DNA from: Streptomyces inusitatus
GTDB lineage: Bacteria > Actinomycetota > Actinomycetes > Streptomycetales > Streptomycetaceae
Assembly: GCF_014651115.1 (NCBI RefSeq)
Contig: NZ_BMWG01000029.1
Span: forward strand, 1-64,000
Length of the DNA: 64,000 nucleotides
Reading direction: 5' to 3'
The position numbers were made by a program, and so were the translations under genes. The first letter of the stretch is position 1; each line of letters starts with the position of its first letter. The notes beneath the pieces were generated by a model. It saw only the letters and a list, made by a program, of their open reading frames with translations, was not told the origin of the DNA and did no database searches. Below are positions 34,007 to 42,812 of the stretch, in pieces.

Positions 34007-34616
34007 TCTGAACGTCGACTGGGAGATACCCCCGACCCCGGCCGGCTGGCCGGGGCGGCTGGAGCGGTTCATGGGGCCGGGCAAGTCCCGCTCCGAGTCC
34101 GCCGTGGAGAACGCGGGTCTGATCGGCTGCGCCGCCGTGCTGGCCGCCGGGATCTGGTCGAGCGGGGCCCATCGCGACTGGTCCGCGCTGGAGCTGACGA
34201 TCGTCGTCCTGGCCGGTCTCGATCTCATCGGCGGCGTCCTCACCAACGCCACCAACGCCGCCAAGCGCTGGTACCACCGTCAGGACCCCGGGACCAGACG
34301 CGCCCGGCTCACCTTCGTCGGCGCGCATCTGCTGCATCTGGGGGCCATGGGGCTGATCGTCCTCCCCCGGGACTGGACCTGGACCCTCGCCAACTCCGCG
34401 CTCCTGCTCGCCGGCGCGGTCGCCGTGGAGTTCACCGCCCTGCATCTCAAACGCCCGCTGGCGATGGCCGTCCTCATGACCGCCGTCCTGGTCAATCTGT
34501 TCTGGCTGGAGACACCCGTGGCGCTCGCCTGGTTCGCCCCCCTGTTCTTCCTGAAACTCCTCGTCTGCCACCTCGTCCCCGAAGCACCCCTGAAGCGGCG
34601 GAGTCACCGTGCCTGA
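33996..34616 (+). CDS. Integral membrane protein, unknown function
   Basis: A 206-residue protein with five to six membrane segments (ELTIVVLAGLDLIGGVL, GAHLLHLGAMGLIVL, LANSALLLAGAVAVEFTAL, AMAVLMTAVLVNLFWL, WFAPLFFLKLLVCHL). The TTG start at 33996 is embedded in the end of the TetR gene (stop at 34006), implying translational coupling. The next GNAT gene overlaps its end by 8 bases. I do not recognise the family; it is probably the direct target of the TetR regulator. Confidence 0.7.
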   Translation: MRTDLNVDWEIPPTPAGWPGRLERFMGPGKSRSESAVENAGLIGCAAVLAAGIWSSGAHRDWSALELTIVVLAGLDLIGGVLTNATNAAKRWYHRQDPGTRRARLTFVGAHLLHLGAMGLIVLPRDWTWTLANSALLLAGAVAVEFTALHLKRPLAMAVLMTAVLVNLFWLETPVALAWFAPLFFLKLLVCHLVPEAPLKRRSHRA

Positions 34617-35217
34617 CGCTATCGACCTGTGGGAGATCGACGACCGGCCCGATTCCGAGGCCTGCGCGCGGGTGCTGACCGACGCCTTCGCCCGTGAACC
34701 GGCCGCCTCCTGGATCTGCGGCGAGTCCGGGGCCGTACGGCGGCACTGGTTCGCCGCCACCCTGCGCACCCAGGCGGCTCTTCCCGGGGCCCGCCGCTAC
34801 ACCCTGGCCGGGCCCGGCGAACGGCCCCTCGGGGCCGCCGTCCTCACCCCGCCCGCCTCCGCGCCCTCGCCCCTCGCACAGGCCCGGTGGGCGGTCGGCA
34901 CCCTCGCCCACTGCGGACCGGGGGCCTGTGCGCGAACCCTGCGCTATCTCCGCGCGGCCGAGGCCCGGACGCCGGAGGGGGCCTGGACGCTGGAGTTCCT
35001 CGGAGTCGTCCCCGCCGCCCGGGGTCTCGGAGCCGGAAGGCGGCTGCTGGACCGTCTCCTCGCCGACACGCCCGCCGCGGACGGCGTCTTCCTCAGCACG
35101 GCCGACCCGGGGAATGTGCCGCTCTACCGGCGCTTCGGGTTCACCGTCCTGCGGCGCGTCCCCCTGGGACCCCTGGGTGTCGTCGCCATGTACCGGCCGC
35201 CCGCCGCCGGGCGGTGA
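34609..35217 (+). CDS. GNAT-family N-acetyltransferase
   Basis: A 202-residue acetyltransferase. The acetyl-CoA loop reads VVPAARGLGAGRRLLDRLL (about 127-145), and the end LYRRFGFTVLRRVPL is the classic C-terminal GNAT strand. The GTG start overlaps the previous gene (GTGCCTGA). Third gene of the TetR operon; possibly a detoxifying enzyme whose substrate induces the regulator. Confidence 0.85.
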   Translation: MPDAIDLWEIDDRPDSEACARVLTDAFAREPAASWICGESGAVRRHWFAATLRTQAALPGARRYTLAGPGERPLGAAVLTPPASAPSPLAQARWAVGTLAHCGPGACARTLRYLRAAEARTPEGAWTLEFLGVVPAARGLGAGRRLLDRLLADTPAADGVFLSTADPGNVPLYRRFGFTVLRRVPLGPLGVVAMYRPPAAGR

Positions 35218-35248
35218 CCCGGCGCGGCGCGGCGAGCGGCCGGCCGGC

Positions 35249-36955
35249 TCACACCGGGTTCGCCACCGGCCCCGGACCCGGTGCCGGAGCCCCACCCTCC
35301 TCGGGCCGGTCCGCCGTCTCACGGAGTGCCAGGACCGCCTGGATCAGCCCCGTGAAGAGAGGATGGGGCCGAGTGGGACGGGAGCGGAGTTCGGGGTGGG
35401 CCTGGGTTCCGACCAGATAGGGGTGGGCCTCGCGCGGATACTCCACGTACTCCACGAGCGTGTTGTCCGGCGAGGTGCCGGAGAACACCAGACCGGCCTT
35501 CCTCTCCAGCTCGCCGCGGTAGGAGTTGTTGACCTCGTACCGATGCCGGTGCCGTTCCTCCACACAGGGCCGGTCGCCGTGGACGGACCGTACGATCGAA
35601 CCCGCGGCGAGCGTGGCCGGGTACAGCCCGAGCCGCATGGTGCCGCCCAGGTCGCCGTCCCCCGCCACGATGTCCGACTGCTCGGCCATGGTGGAGATCA
35701 CCGGCTCCGCCGCCCCCGCGTCGAACTCGGTGGAGTTCGCCTTCTCGATCCCGGCCAGGTTCCGGGCGGCCTCGATCACGATGCACTGGAGTCCCAGGCA
35801 GAGGCCGAGAAGCGGAATGAGGTTCTCACGGGCGTGGGTGATGGCGCCGATCTTGCCGTCGACCCCCCGCTCCCCGAACCCTCCGGGTATCACCACCGCG
35901 TCCACATCGCCCAGCTCCCGGGCGGCGCCCTCCGGAGTCTCGCACTCCTCGGAGGCCACCCACTTGATCCGGGTCCGCGCGCTGTTGGCGAAGCCGCCGG
36001 CGCGAATGGCCTCGGTCACCGAGAGATAGGCGTCCGGCAGGTCGATGTACTTGCCGACCAGCGCCACCGTGACCTCGTGGTCCGGCCGGTGCACCCGGCG
36101 CAGCAGATCGTCCCACTGACGCCAGTCCACGTCCCGGAACGGCAGGTCCAGCTTGCGGACCACATAGGCGTCCAGGCCCTCCGAGTGCAGCACCTTGGGA
36201 ATGTCGTAGATCGACTTCGCGTCGATCGCGGCGACCACCGCGGCCTGGTCGACGTCGCACATCGACGAGACCTTTCGTTTCACCGCGATCGGCACCTCCC
36301 GGTCCGCCCTGAGCACGATCGCGTCCGGCTGGATGCCGATGTTGCGCAGCGCGGCGACCGAATGCTGGGTGGGTTTGGTCTTCAGCTCGCCCGACGGACC
36401 GATGTACGGGAGCAGGGAGATGTGCACGACGAAGACATTCTCCCGGCCGACCTCACGGCGGACCTGCCGGATCGCCTCCAGGAAGGGCAGGGACTCGATG
36501 TCGCCGACGGTGCCTCCGACTTCGGTGATCACCACGTCGATGTCGTCGGTGGCCAGCCGCCGGATCCGGCTCTTGATCTCATTGGTGATGTGGGGAATGA
36601 CCTGCACGGTGTCGCCCAGATACGCCCCGCGCCGTTCCTCGGCGATCACCGTCGAGTACACCTGGCCCGTGGTGACGTTCGCCGAGGCGTCCAGATCCTC
36701 GTCGAGGAAACGCTCGTAGTGCCCGATGTCCAGATCCGTCTCGGCACCGTCGTTCGTGACGAACACCTCCCCGTGCTGGAACGGGTTCATCGTGCCCGGA
36801 TCGACATTCAGATAAGGGTCCAGCTTCTGCATCGTCACCCGCAGCCCCCGCGCCTTGAGCAGGACTCCCAGGCTGGAGGCGGTGAGGCCCTTGCCCAAGG
36901 AGGAGGCGACACCTCCGGTGACGAAGATGTGCTTGGTCGGTTCGGTACGGCCCAT
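35249..36955 (-). CDS. pyrG: CTP synthase (PyrG), probably a second copy
   Basis: A 568-residue CTP synthase converting UTP to CTP with glutamine and ATP. The synthetase half has FVTGGVASSLGKG (about 11-23), KLDPYLNVDPGTMNP and EVGGTVGDIES. The glutaminase half has LLGLCLGLQC (Cys about 386), GGFGERG and RHRYEVNN. It is full-length and all motifs look intact. It differs at many places from the housekeeping Streptomyces PyrG I remember (start MGRTEP, SSMCDVD, the proline-rich tail), and its neighbours are not the usual pyrG neighbours. It therefore looks like a cluster-specific copy that supplies CTP/CMP or gives resistance. It diverges from a flavin-reductase-led gene set across a 760-base gap. 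Confidence 0.88.
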   Translation of the reverse strand: MGRTEPTKHIFVTGGVASSLGKGLTASSLGVLLKARGLRVTMQKLDPYLNVDPGTMNPFQHGEVFVTNDGAETDLDIGHYERFLDEDLDASANVTTGQVYSTVIAEERRGAYLGDTVQVIPHITNEIKSRIRRLATDDIDVVITEVGGTVGDIESLPFLEAIRQVRREVGRENVFVVHISLLPYIGPSGELKTKPTQHSVAALRNIGIQPDAIVLRADREVPIAVKRKVSSMCDVDQAAVVAAIDAKSIYDIPKVLHSEGLDAYVVRKLDLPFRDVDWRQWDDLLRRVHRPDHEVTVALVGKYIDLPDAYLSVTEAIRAGGFANSARTRIKWVASEECETPEGAARELGDVDAVVIPGGFGERGVDGKIGAITHARENLIPLLGLCLGLQCIVIEAARNLAGIEKANSTEFDAGAAEPVISTMAEQSDIVAGDGDLGGTMRLGLYPATLAAGSIVRSVHGDRPCVEERHRHRYEVNNSYRGELERKAGLVFSGTSPDNTLVEYVEYPREAHPYLVGTQAHPELRSRPTRPHPLFTGLIQAVLALRETADRPEEGGAPAPGPGPVANPV

Positions 36956-37715
36956 GTCTGGTCAGCTCCTGTGGGAACGGTGGTGGCGGCCCCGGTCCCG
37001 ACGCGCGGCGCGATGGCGTGCTTCTGGAGTGGACTTCGGTCCGGGGCGCGGGTCGGTATTCGGTCCTGCGGCAGGTGCGCATAAGGCGAAGAGGCCTGCC
37101 CGGGCGGCGGGTTCGTCGGTCGGCCCGGGCGGAGAACGTAGGCGTTCGCGCAGAGAGGCTACCCGGCGATTCGGGGACGCCACGGGGAAAACGAGCCGTT
37201 TACGGGTTCGGCGGCGTGATCCACTCCTTCCTGGCAGGGGATTCGGCTGCTTTCCGTTCACGGAATCTTAATTCTCGGAGACTTCGGAATCTGCGGAGTG
37301 GCTGGATCGCGCTGGACGATGGCTGGCTCGATTTTCGCCGAAGGGAAGCGGGGTGTGTCATTCCGCAGCACTCGCCCGGATGAGAACGGCGAGCTGAGAG
37401 CCGGTGTTCCGGCCGGCGGCGACCATGCGATCTCTCCTGTGTCCGCGTGCGGGAACCGGTGTCCCATGGCGGGATCCTTCCGCGAGATTCTCGCCATCGG
37501 AAAATGATCTATTGGCATATCTGTTCCGACCGTGCATGCTTGTTGTCGTCCGGAGGGGTCCTCCGGGTGGATGGAGGCAGACCCCTTGGAAGGCCAGGGG
37601 GTCAGTTGCTCTTTCCTGTTCTCAGCGCCTGTCGCATCACCTTTTCAGTACAAGGGAATCCTCTGGTGCCACTGTCTGTCGGAGCAGTGGCGCGTGCTCG
37701 ATGAGTGGGGAGAAA
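36956..37715. other. Long non-coding control region between pyrG and the flavin reductase gene
   Basis: About 760 bases with no convincing gene; the open frames lack codon bias and ribosome-binding sites. Base composition drops below the surroundings from about 37200. It contains several small palindromes: TTCCGT-TC-ACGGAA (37252-37265), GCGAGA-T-TCTCGC (37482-37494) and CCGGAGG-GGT-CCTCCGG (37550-37566), plus a CCCCT/AGGGG hairpin near 37578-37605. It probably holds both divergent promoters and a long structured leader for the forward operon. Confidence 0.6.
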
Positions 37716-38228
37716 ATGCCTACGGACAACGCGCCAAAGGTCTTAGGAGAGCAGGCCTCAGCGCCCTTCCGGTCCGTGCTCGGGAACTTCTGTTCCGGTG
37801 TCACGGTTGTCACCGCCCAAAGCCCCGATGGGCCGGTTGGATTTACTTGTCAGGCATTCTCGTCGCTCTCTCTGGACCCGCCGCGGGTCATGCTGGGCGT
37901 CAGCCGCACCTCGACCACCTGGCCGGTGATCAGCGAGCTCCGGCACTTCGGCGTCAACATCCTCGCGGAGGATCAGCGGCGGCTGAGCGAGGGGTTCGCG
38001 CGCTCCGGAGGGGACAAGTTCGACGGCGTCCCCTGGGACCGCTCGCCGGGCGGATCCCCGCTGCTCGCCGGCGCGTCCGCGTGGATCGAGTGCGAGCTGA
38101 ACGCCGAGTACCCCGGCGGTGACCATGTGATCGTGGTCGGGGACGTCCGCTGGCTGCGCGCGGGTCTGTCCGAACGGCCGCTGCTGTATCACCGGGGCCG
38201 CTACGCCGGTCTTCGCGCCACCGGCTGA
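37716..38228 (+). CDS. Flavin reductase (FMN-dependent, HpaC/RutF-like) with TTA codon
   Basis: A 170-residue flavin reductase domain protein that would make FMNH2 from NAD(P)H for the luciferase-like monooxygenase downstream. Motifs are VLGNFCSGVTVVTAQSPDGPVGFTCQAFSSLSLDPP and the late LLYHRGRYAGL, both typical. A TTA leucine codon at 37743-37745 (residue 10) makes translation depend on the bldA tRNA. ATG at 37716 has GGGGAG just upstream; ATG at 37701 is an alternative. The 261-base gap to the next gene holds a C9 run and no gene. Confidence 0.88.
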   Translation: MPTDNAPKVLGEQASAPFRSVLGNFCSGVTVVTAQSPDGPVGFTCQAFSSLSLDPPRVMLGVSRTSTTWPVISELRHFGVNILAEDQRRLSEGFARSGGDKFDGVPWDRSPGGSPLLAGASAWIECELNAEYPGGDHVIVVGDVRWLRAGLSERPLLYHRGRYAGLRATG

Positions 38229-38489
38229 CCGCTCCTCCCTCCCCCCCCCGCCACCGCCCGGTCCCGCCATCGGCCCGACCGGCCCCGAGCGATCCCGATC
38301 ACCCGTCGCCCGCCCCGCGCGGGCCGTCTCCCCCTTCACCGGCGCCGGCCCGTCCGGCCGTCCGCCCCGTACCAGGCAATCGATCAGCCATCTCGTCGCC
38401 TCCGAGCGCCCTCACGGCGCTTTCCCCGAGGCGAACGAGCCGTGCCGCACGCCGCCGTGGCGCGTCGCGGAACACTGAGGAGAGTTCAT

Positions 38490-39035
38490 ATGTCGACCAC
38501 CGCCCTTCCGTCCGGACTGCTCACCGGCCTCGACGTCTTCGTCGGGGGCCCGATCCAGCACGCCATCCTCCCCAATGGATTCGTCCACCAGCTCCAGGAC
38601 GCCATCCAGACGGCGATCTCCGTCGCCGAGGAGAACGGCGCCACCACCTTCTCCGCCCACCGCGTGGAGGAGTTCGGCGCGCAGACCGCCGCCTTCACCC
38701 CCGAGCAGGTCTCCGTCCGGGACTTCCGCTGGATGCGCAAGTGCGATGTCTTTGTCCCGGTCCTGCCCGTCCTGGAGGATCTGACGCTGCGCCGCACCGA
38801 CGGCACCCATGTGGAGCTGGGGTGGGCGACCGCCCTCGGCCGCCCGATCGTGATGATCACCAAGCAGCCGTTCGTCGAGTCCGCGAGCCACCTCCTCAAG
38901 GGCCTGCACCGGGTCGGCTCCGTACGGACCATCGACTTCGACGAGTTCCTCGACAAGCCCAGCCTGCTGACCGAGGCCATCCTCGCCGCCACCGAGCGGC
39001 AGCGCGAAGCCGTCAACGCCGGCTTCGTCGCCTGA
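38490..39035 (+). CDS. Nucleoside 2-deoxyribosyltransferase-fold protein, CMP-hydrolase (MilB/BlsM) like
   Basis: A 181-residue protein of the nucleoside 2-deoxyribosyltransferase superfamily. VFVGGPIQ (phosphate/ribose loop), TTFSAHRVEEFG and the catalytic-type THVELGWATALGRP (Glu about 109) align with the pattern of MilB and BlsM, which cleave CMP to cytosine and ribose phosphate in mildiomycin and blasticidin pathways. N-glycosidic bond cleavage or exchange on a pyrimidine nucleotide is the likely reaction; this is inference from motifs. ATG at 38490 has GAGGAG upstream. It begins a tight run of genes (54, -4, -4 and 86 bases apart). Confidence 0.75.
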   Translation: MSTTALPSGLLTGLDVFVGGPIQHAILPNGFVHQLQDAIQTAISVAEENGATTFSAHRVEEFGAQTAAFTPEQVSVRDFRWMRKCDVFVPVLPVLEDLTLRRTDGTHVELGWATALGRPIVMITKQPFVESASHLLKGLHRVGSVRTIDFDEFLDKPSLLTEAILAATERQREAVNAGFVA

Positions 39036-39089
39036 CCTTCCCCGGAGAACTCCCGGCCCATCGATCGCCCACCCCCACCGGAGGACCGT

Positions 39090-39953
39090 GTGTCCGACCT
39101 GTCCATATTGGGCATACCCATAGCCAATCCTGTGATCGTCGGTTCCGGGCTTCTGACCGATCAGGAGCGCAATATCCGCAAACTGATCGAGACGGGCGCG
39201 GGAGCCGTCGTCACCAAGACCATCCATCCGAGCCCGCCCGCCGGACTGGACGAACGCATCCTCCGGCTCCCGGTCGGGATGCTCAACAGCACCACCTACT
39301 CCAAGCGCTCGGTCGCCCACTGGCTGGGAGTGCTGCGCTCGTTCGCGGACGACGGGCTGCCGGTGATCGCCTCGATCCACGCCGACAGCCCGGCCGAACT
39401 CGCCGTCCTCGCCGCCGAGGTGCAGAGCACCGGCTGCCGCGCGCTCGAACTCGGCATCTCCTGCCTCAACGAGGAGTCCGGGCTCCCGGACGACAACGCG
39501 GACCGGGTGTACTCGTACACCTCCGAGGTCCGGACCCGCACCTCGCTGCCCGTCTCGGTCAAACTCGCCATCGGGGAGGGTCTGGAGGACCGGGTACGGG
39601 CCGCCATCGCCGGCGGCGCGGACGCCGTCACCCTCAGCGACACCATCTCCGGGGCCGCGGTGGCCCCGGAGAGCGGCGAGCTGGAACTCGGCGGGGTGTA
39701 CGGCTACTCGGGGCCCGGGATCAAACCACTGGTGCTCGCGGCGATCTGGCGGCTGCGCCGCCGCCGGTTCACCCTCCCGATCATGGGGGTCGGCGGTATC
39801 GCCTCCGGCCGCGACGTCGCCGACTATCTCCAGGTCGGCGCGGACGTGACCCAGGTGTACACCGCCCTGCACACCGACATGTACACCACCTTGGACCGGA
39901 TCGTCACCGAGGCCGCGGCGATCACCGCGGTGCCGCAGGAGGCGCCGGTATGA
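39090..39953 (+). CDS. Dihydroorotate-dehydrogenase-like FMN flavoprotein
   Basis: A 287-residue TIM-barrel flavoprotein like class 1 dihydroorotate dehydrogenase or the PreA subunit of dihydropyrimidine dehydrogenase. FMN-site features are VVTKTIHPSP (Lys about 43), LGISCLNEESG with the catalytic-type Cys (about 125) and VSVKLA (Lys about 158). The usual SCPN reads SCLN. No Fe-S cysteines are present, so electrons come directly from or to a small carrier. The reaction is probably oxidation or reduction of the C5-C6 bond of a pyrimidine-like ring. GTG at 39090 has GGAGGA upstream; the next gene overlaps it (ATGA). Confidence 0.8.
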   Translation: MSDLSILGIPIANPVIVGSGLLTDQERNIRKLIETGAGAVVTKTIHPSPPAGLDERILRLPVGMLNSTTYSKRSVAHWLGVLRSFADDGLPVIASIHADSPAELAVLAAEVQSTGCRALELGISCLNEESGLPDDNADRVYSYTSEVRTRTSLPVSVKLAIGEGLEDRVRAAIAGGADAVTLSDTISGAAVAPESGELELGGVYGYSGPGIKPLVLAAIWRLRRRRFTLPIMGVGGIASGRDVADYLQVGADVTQVYTALHTDMYTTLDRIVTEAAAITAVPQEAPV

Positions 39954-40804
39954 CCGGCCCGCGCCAAGGCCCCCGCTTCTACGCGGACCTGACCAGCGCC
40001 GAGACGCCCGGCGCTCTGGGCGGTCAGACCGTCCTGTGGCCGGTCGGAGCCACCGAACAGCACGGGCCGCATCTGCCGCTCTCCGTCGACTCCGTGCTCG
40101 CCGAGGAGTTCGCCCGCGCGATCGCCGGGGAGCTGGACGGCTTCGTCCTCCCCGTGCAGCCGGTGGCGGCCCGCTCGCTGCCCCAGAGCGGCGGAGGGCT
40201 GTCCTTCCCCGGCACACTGCACGTCAACGGCGACACCCTCGTCCGGTTCCTGCGCGAGGCCCTCCTCTCGCTCACCGGTCTGCCCTTCTCGCGGCTGCTG
40301 GTGGTCAACGGCCACTTCGAGAACGAGCCGTTCATCTTTGAAGCGCTGGACCAGGTGCGTCAGCAGGGCGGGTTCGAGGGCAAGGAGGTGCTCGCCTTCA
40401 GCTGGTGGAGCCTGGTCCAGGAATCCTGGCTGCGGGCCGAACTGCCCGAATTCCCCGGCTGGCACGCCGAGCACGCGGGGGTCACCGAGACCAGTCTGAT
40501 GCTGTACCTCCGGCCCGATCTGGTACGGGAGGCCAGGCCGGGCCATGACAGACCGCCGCGCAACGGCGTCTATCTGCACCCGATCGACGTCGCCCGGACC
40601 ACCAACGAGGGCGTGCTGTCCTCCACGAGCGGCTCCAGCGCGGCTCTCGGCGAGAAACTCTTCCGCCATGTGGTCGCCGAGGCCGCCGCCCTGGTCCGGG
40701 GCGGCGAGGGGCTGCTCACCCGCGACCGGCCGGACCATCGGGCAGAAGCCCCCGGCGCCGTACCGTCCACCACCGCCAGGACCGAGGGGTCAGAGACATC
40801 ATGA
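39950..40804 (+). CDS. Creatininase-family amidohydrolase
   Basis: A 284-residue enzyme of the creatinine amidohydrolase family. Metal-binding motifs are GATEQHGPHLPLSVD (Glu, His, Asp), VNGHFEN and HAGVTETSLML. Members open cyclic amides (creatinine), cleave formamides, or act as peptidases (MftE). Here, flanked by pyrimidine-type enzymes, ring opening of a cyclic amide or ureide is a reasonable guess. ATG at 39950 overlaps the previous stop and its own stop overlaps the next ATG (ATGA twice), so it is in one translationally coupled operon. Confidence 0.85.
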   Translation: MTGPRQGPRFYADLTSAETPGALGGQTVLWPVGATEQHGPHLPLSVDSVLAEEFARAIAGELDGFVLPVQPVAARSLPQSGGGLSFPGTLHVNGDTLVRFLREALLSLTGLPFSRLLVVNGHFENEPFIFEALDQVRQQGGFEGKEVLAFSWWSLVQESWLRAELPEFPGWHAEHAGVTETSLMLYLRPDLVREARPGHDRPPRNGVYLHPIDVARTTNEGVLSSTSGSSAALGEKLFRHVVAEAAALVRGGEGLLTRDRPDHRAEAPGAVPSTTARTEGSETS

Positions 40805-42114
40805 GCCGCCCGTTCCACCTCGCTTTCATCTTCAACTTCACCCCGGACGACTGGCAGGGCCCCTTCGGTTCGGGGGGCACGCCGTGGGACGGGAAGTTCC
40901 ACACCGAGGTCGCCCAGGCACTGGAACGCGCCTGCTTCGACTACGTCATCATCGAGGACAAGCTGATGGTGCCGGAGAGCTACGGCGGCTCCGCCGAGGC
41001 CGTGCTCAAGCAGGCCATGGTCGCGCCCAAGCACGACCCGGTGCCGCTGGCGGTCGCGATGGGGCTGGCGACACAGCATCTCGGCATCGTCGCCACCCTG
41101 TCCACGATGGCCTATCCGCCCTTCATGACCGCGAGGCTCTCCTCCACCATGGACAGCATGCTGGGCGGGCGGTTCGGCTGGAACATCGTCACCAGCGCCG
41201 AGGACCTGGCCGCGCAGAACTTCGGCATGGACGTGCTGCCGCCGCGCGATGTGCGGTACGAGATGGCCGACGAGTACGTGGACGTGGTCAAGCAGCTCTT
41301 CGACTCCTGGGACAAGGACGCGGTCGTCATCGACCGGGAGAAGGGCGTCTACGCCGACCACACCAAGGTCCGCCCGGTCCACTTCAAGGGCAAGCACTTC
41401 TCGGTGCGCGGCCCGCTGAACACCGTGCCCTCGCCGCAGCACCGCCCCGCGTTCGTCCAGGCGGGCGCGTCACCGCGCGGCCAGCGGTTCGCCGCCCGCA
41501 ACGCCGACTCGATCATCGCGATCGGCAGCGGGGTCGAGAGCATGCGGGAGTTCCGCGAGAACGTCCGCCGGTACGCGGCCGAGGCCGGCCGGGACCCCGA
41601 CGAGATCAAGGTGCTCTTCTGCGTCACGCCCACCCTGGGGGAGACCCTGGAGGAGGCCGAGGCCAAGCAGGCCCGGATGGTCGCGTCACCGAGGTTCACC
41701 CAGAACATCCTGGCCCAGATCTCCTCCCTGACGGAGATCGACTTCATGCGGTTCGAGCTGGACGAGCCGCTGCCGCACAAGCTCACCACCAACGGCGAGC
41801 AGGGATCGCTGGACAAGTTCCAGCAGTGGGGCAGCGGCAAGACCCTGCGTCAGCTGGCGGTGGACGGAGCGGGCGGCCTGGTCTCCTCGGTCGAGCTGAT
41901 CGGCACTCCGGACCAGGTCGCCGAACGGATGGGCGAGATCATGGAGGAGGTCGGCGGCGACGGCTTCATGATCACCACGCCGCTGCTCCGGCTCAACCGG
42001 CGCTACATCACGGAGGTCGCGGACGGTCTCGTACCCGCTCTCCAGCGCCGTGGCCTGACCCGCTCGGTGTACACGCCCGGCGCGACCCTGCGGGAGAACC
42101 TCAGGGAGTTCTGA
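40801..42114 (+). CDS. Luciferase-like FMNH2-dependent monooxygenase (NtaA/SnaA/DszA family)
   Basis: A 437-residue LLM-class monooxygenase of the large NtaA/DszA subgroup. Marks are GGTPWDGKFHTEVAQALERACFDYVIIED, MLGGRFGWNIVTS, MADEYVDVVKQLFDSW and the flavin-phosphate segment near VQAGASPRGQRFAARNAD. Relatives oxidise nitrilotriacetate, sulfones, pristinamycin IIB, and (RutA) uracil by ring opening. The cluster flavin reductase is the likely FMNH2 source. ATG at 40801 overlaps the creatininase stop. The substrate is unknown; an N-heterocycle is suggested by context. Confidence 0.9.
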   Translation: MSRPFHLAFIFNFTPDDWQGPFGSGGTPWDGKFHTEVAQALERACFDYVIIEDKLMVPESYGGSAEAVLKQAMVAPKHDPVPLAVAMGLATQHLGIVATLSTMAYPPFMTARLSSTMDSMLGGRFGWNIVTSAEDLAAQNFGMDVLPPRDVRYEMADEYVDVVKQLFDSWDKDAVVIDREKGVYADHTKVRPVHFKGKHFSVRGPLNTVPSPQHRPAFVQAGASPRGQRFAARNADSIIAIGSGVESMREFRENVRRYAAEAGRDPDEIKVLFCVTPTLGETLEEAEAKQARMVASPRFTQNILAQISSLTEIDFMRFELDEPLPHKLTTNGEQGSLDKFQQWGSGKTLRQLAVDGAGGLVSSVELIGTPDQVAERMGEIMEEVGGDGFMITTPLLRLNRRYITEVADGLVPALQRRGLTRSVYTPGATLRENLREF

Positions 42115-42200
42115 CCGCTCGCGGGCGGGAGGCCCCTCGCCGCCGCGGAGAGCCGGCGACCGCCTCCCGCCCCCACCCCGTCCACCACGGAGGAACAGAG

Positions 42201-42812
42201 ATGACGCACGCCCCCGCCACCGGGCTCGCCCTGGACGCCGCCGCCCAGAACCTGCTCTTCAAAGAGGCGTACACGACCAAGGCCTTCGCCCAGGACCCCG
42301 TCCCCGAAGAGACGATCCAGGCCGTCCACGACCTGGTCAAGTACGGTCCGACGGCCTTCAACCAGCAGCCGCTGCGCGTCGTTCTCGTACGCTCGGACGA
42401 GGCGCGGGAGCGGCTGCTCGGCCATCTGTCGCGGGGCAACCGCGCCCAGTCCGAGACCGCCCCGCTCATCGCGGTCCTGGGCGCCGACCACGACTTCCAC
42501 ACCGAACTCCCCGAGCAGTTCCCGGCCTTCCCCGAGGCCGCGACACGCTTCTACGGGGATCCCGCCGTACGGGAGCGCTCCGCCGTGTTCAACGGAGCGC
42601 TGCAAGCGGCGTACTTCCTCATCGGGGTCCGGGCGGCCGGACTCGCCGCCGGACCGATGACCGGGTACGACGCCGAGGGCGTGACGAAGGAATTCTTCCC
42701 CGGCGGCGGCCACACCGTGCTCGCGGTCGTCAACATCGGTCTCCCGGCCGAGGGCGGCGCGCCCTCGCGCGGGCCGAGGCTGGGTTATGAGACGGTCTTC
42801 TCCACCAGATGA
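42201..42812 (+). CDS. Nitroreductase-family protein, RutE/HadB-like (malonic semialdehyde reductase type)
   Basis: A 203-residue FMN nitroreductase-fold protein. LLFKEAYTTKAFAQDPVPEE, VKYGPTAFNQQPLRVVLVRS and FNGALQAAYFLIGVRAAGLAAGPMTGYD are typical of the RutE group, which reduces malonic semialdehyde at the end of the Rut pyrimidine pathway. Here it may reduce an aldehyde or other intermediate of the cluster product. ATG at 42201 has GGAGG 7 bases upstream. Its 3' end overlaps the convergent HxlR gene by 28 bases. Confidence 0.88.
   Translation: MTHAPATGLALDAAAQNLLFKEAYTTKAFAQDPVPEETIQAVHDLVKYGPTAFNQQPLRVVLVRSDEARERLLGHLSRGNRAQSETAPLIAVLGADHDFHTELPEQFPAFPEAATRFYGDPAVRERSAVFNGALQAAYFLIGVRAAGLAAGPMTGYDAEGVTKEFFPGGGHTVLAVVNIGLPAEGGAPSRGPRLGYETVFSTR

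Noticed and set aside
37018..37704. Several open frames of 60-120 codons in the pyrG/flavin reductase gap
   Set aside because: No ribosome-binding sites, no codon bias and no recognisable motifs; treated as control region.
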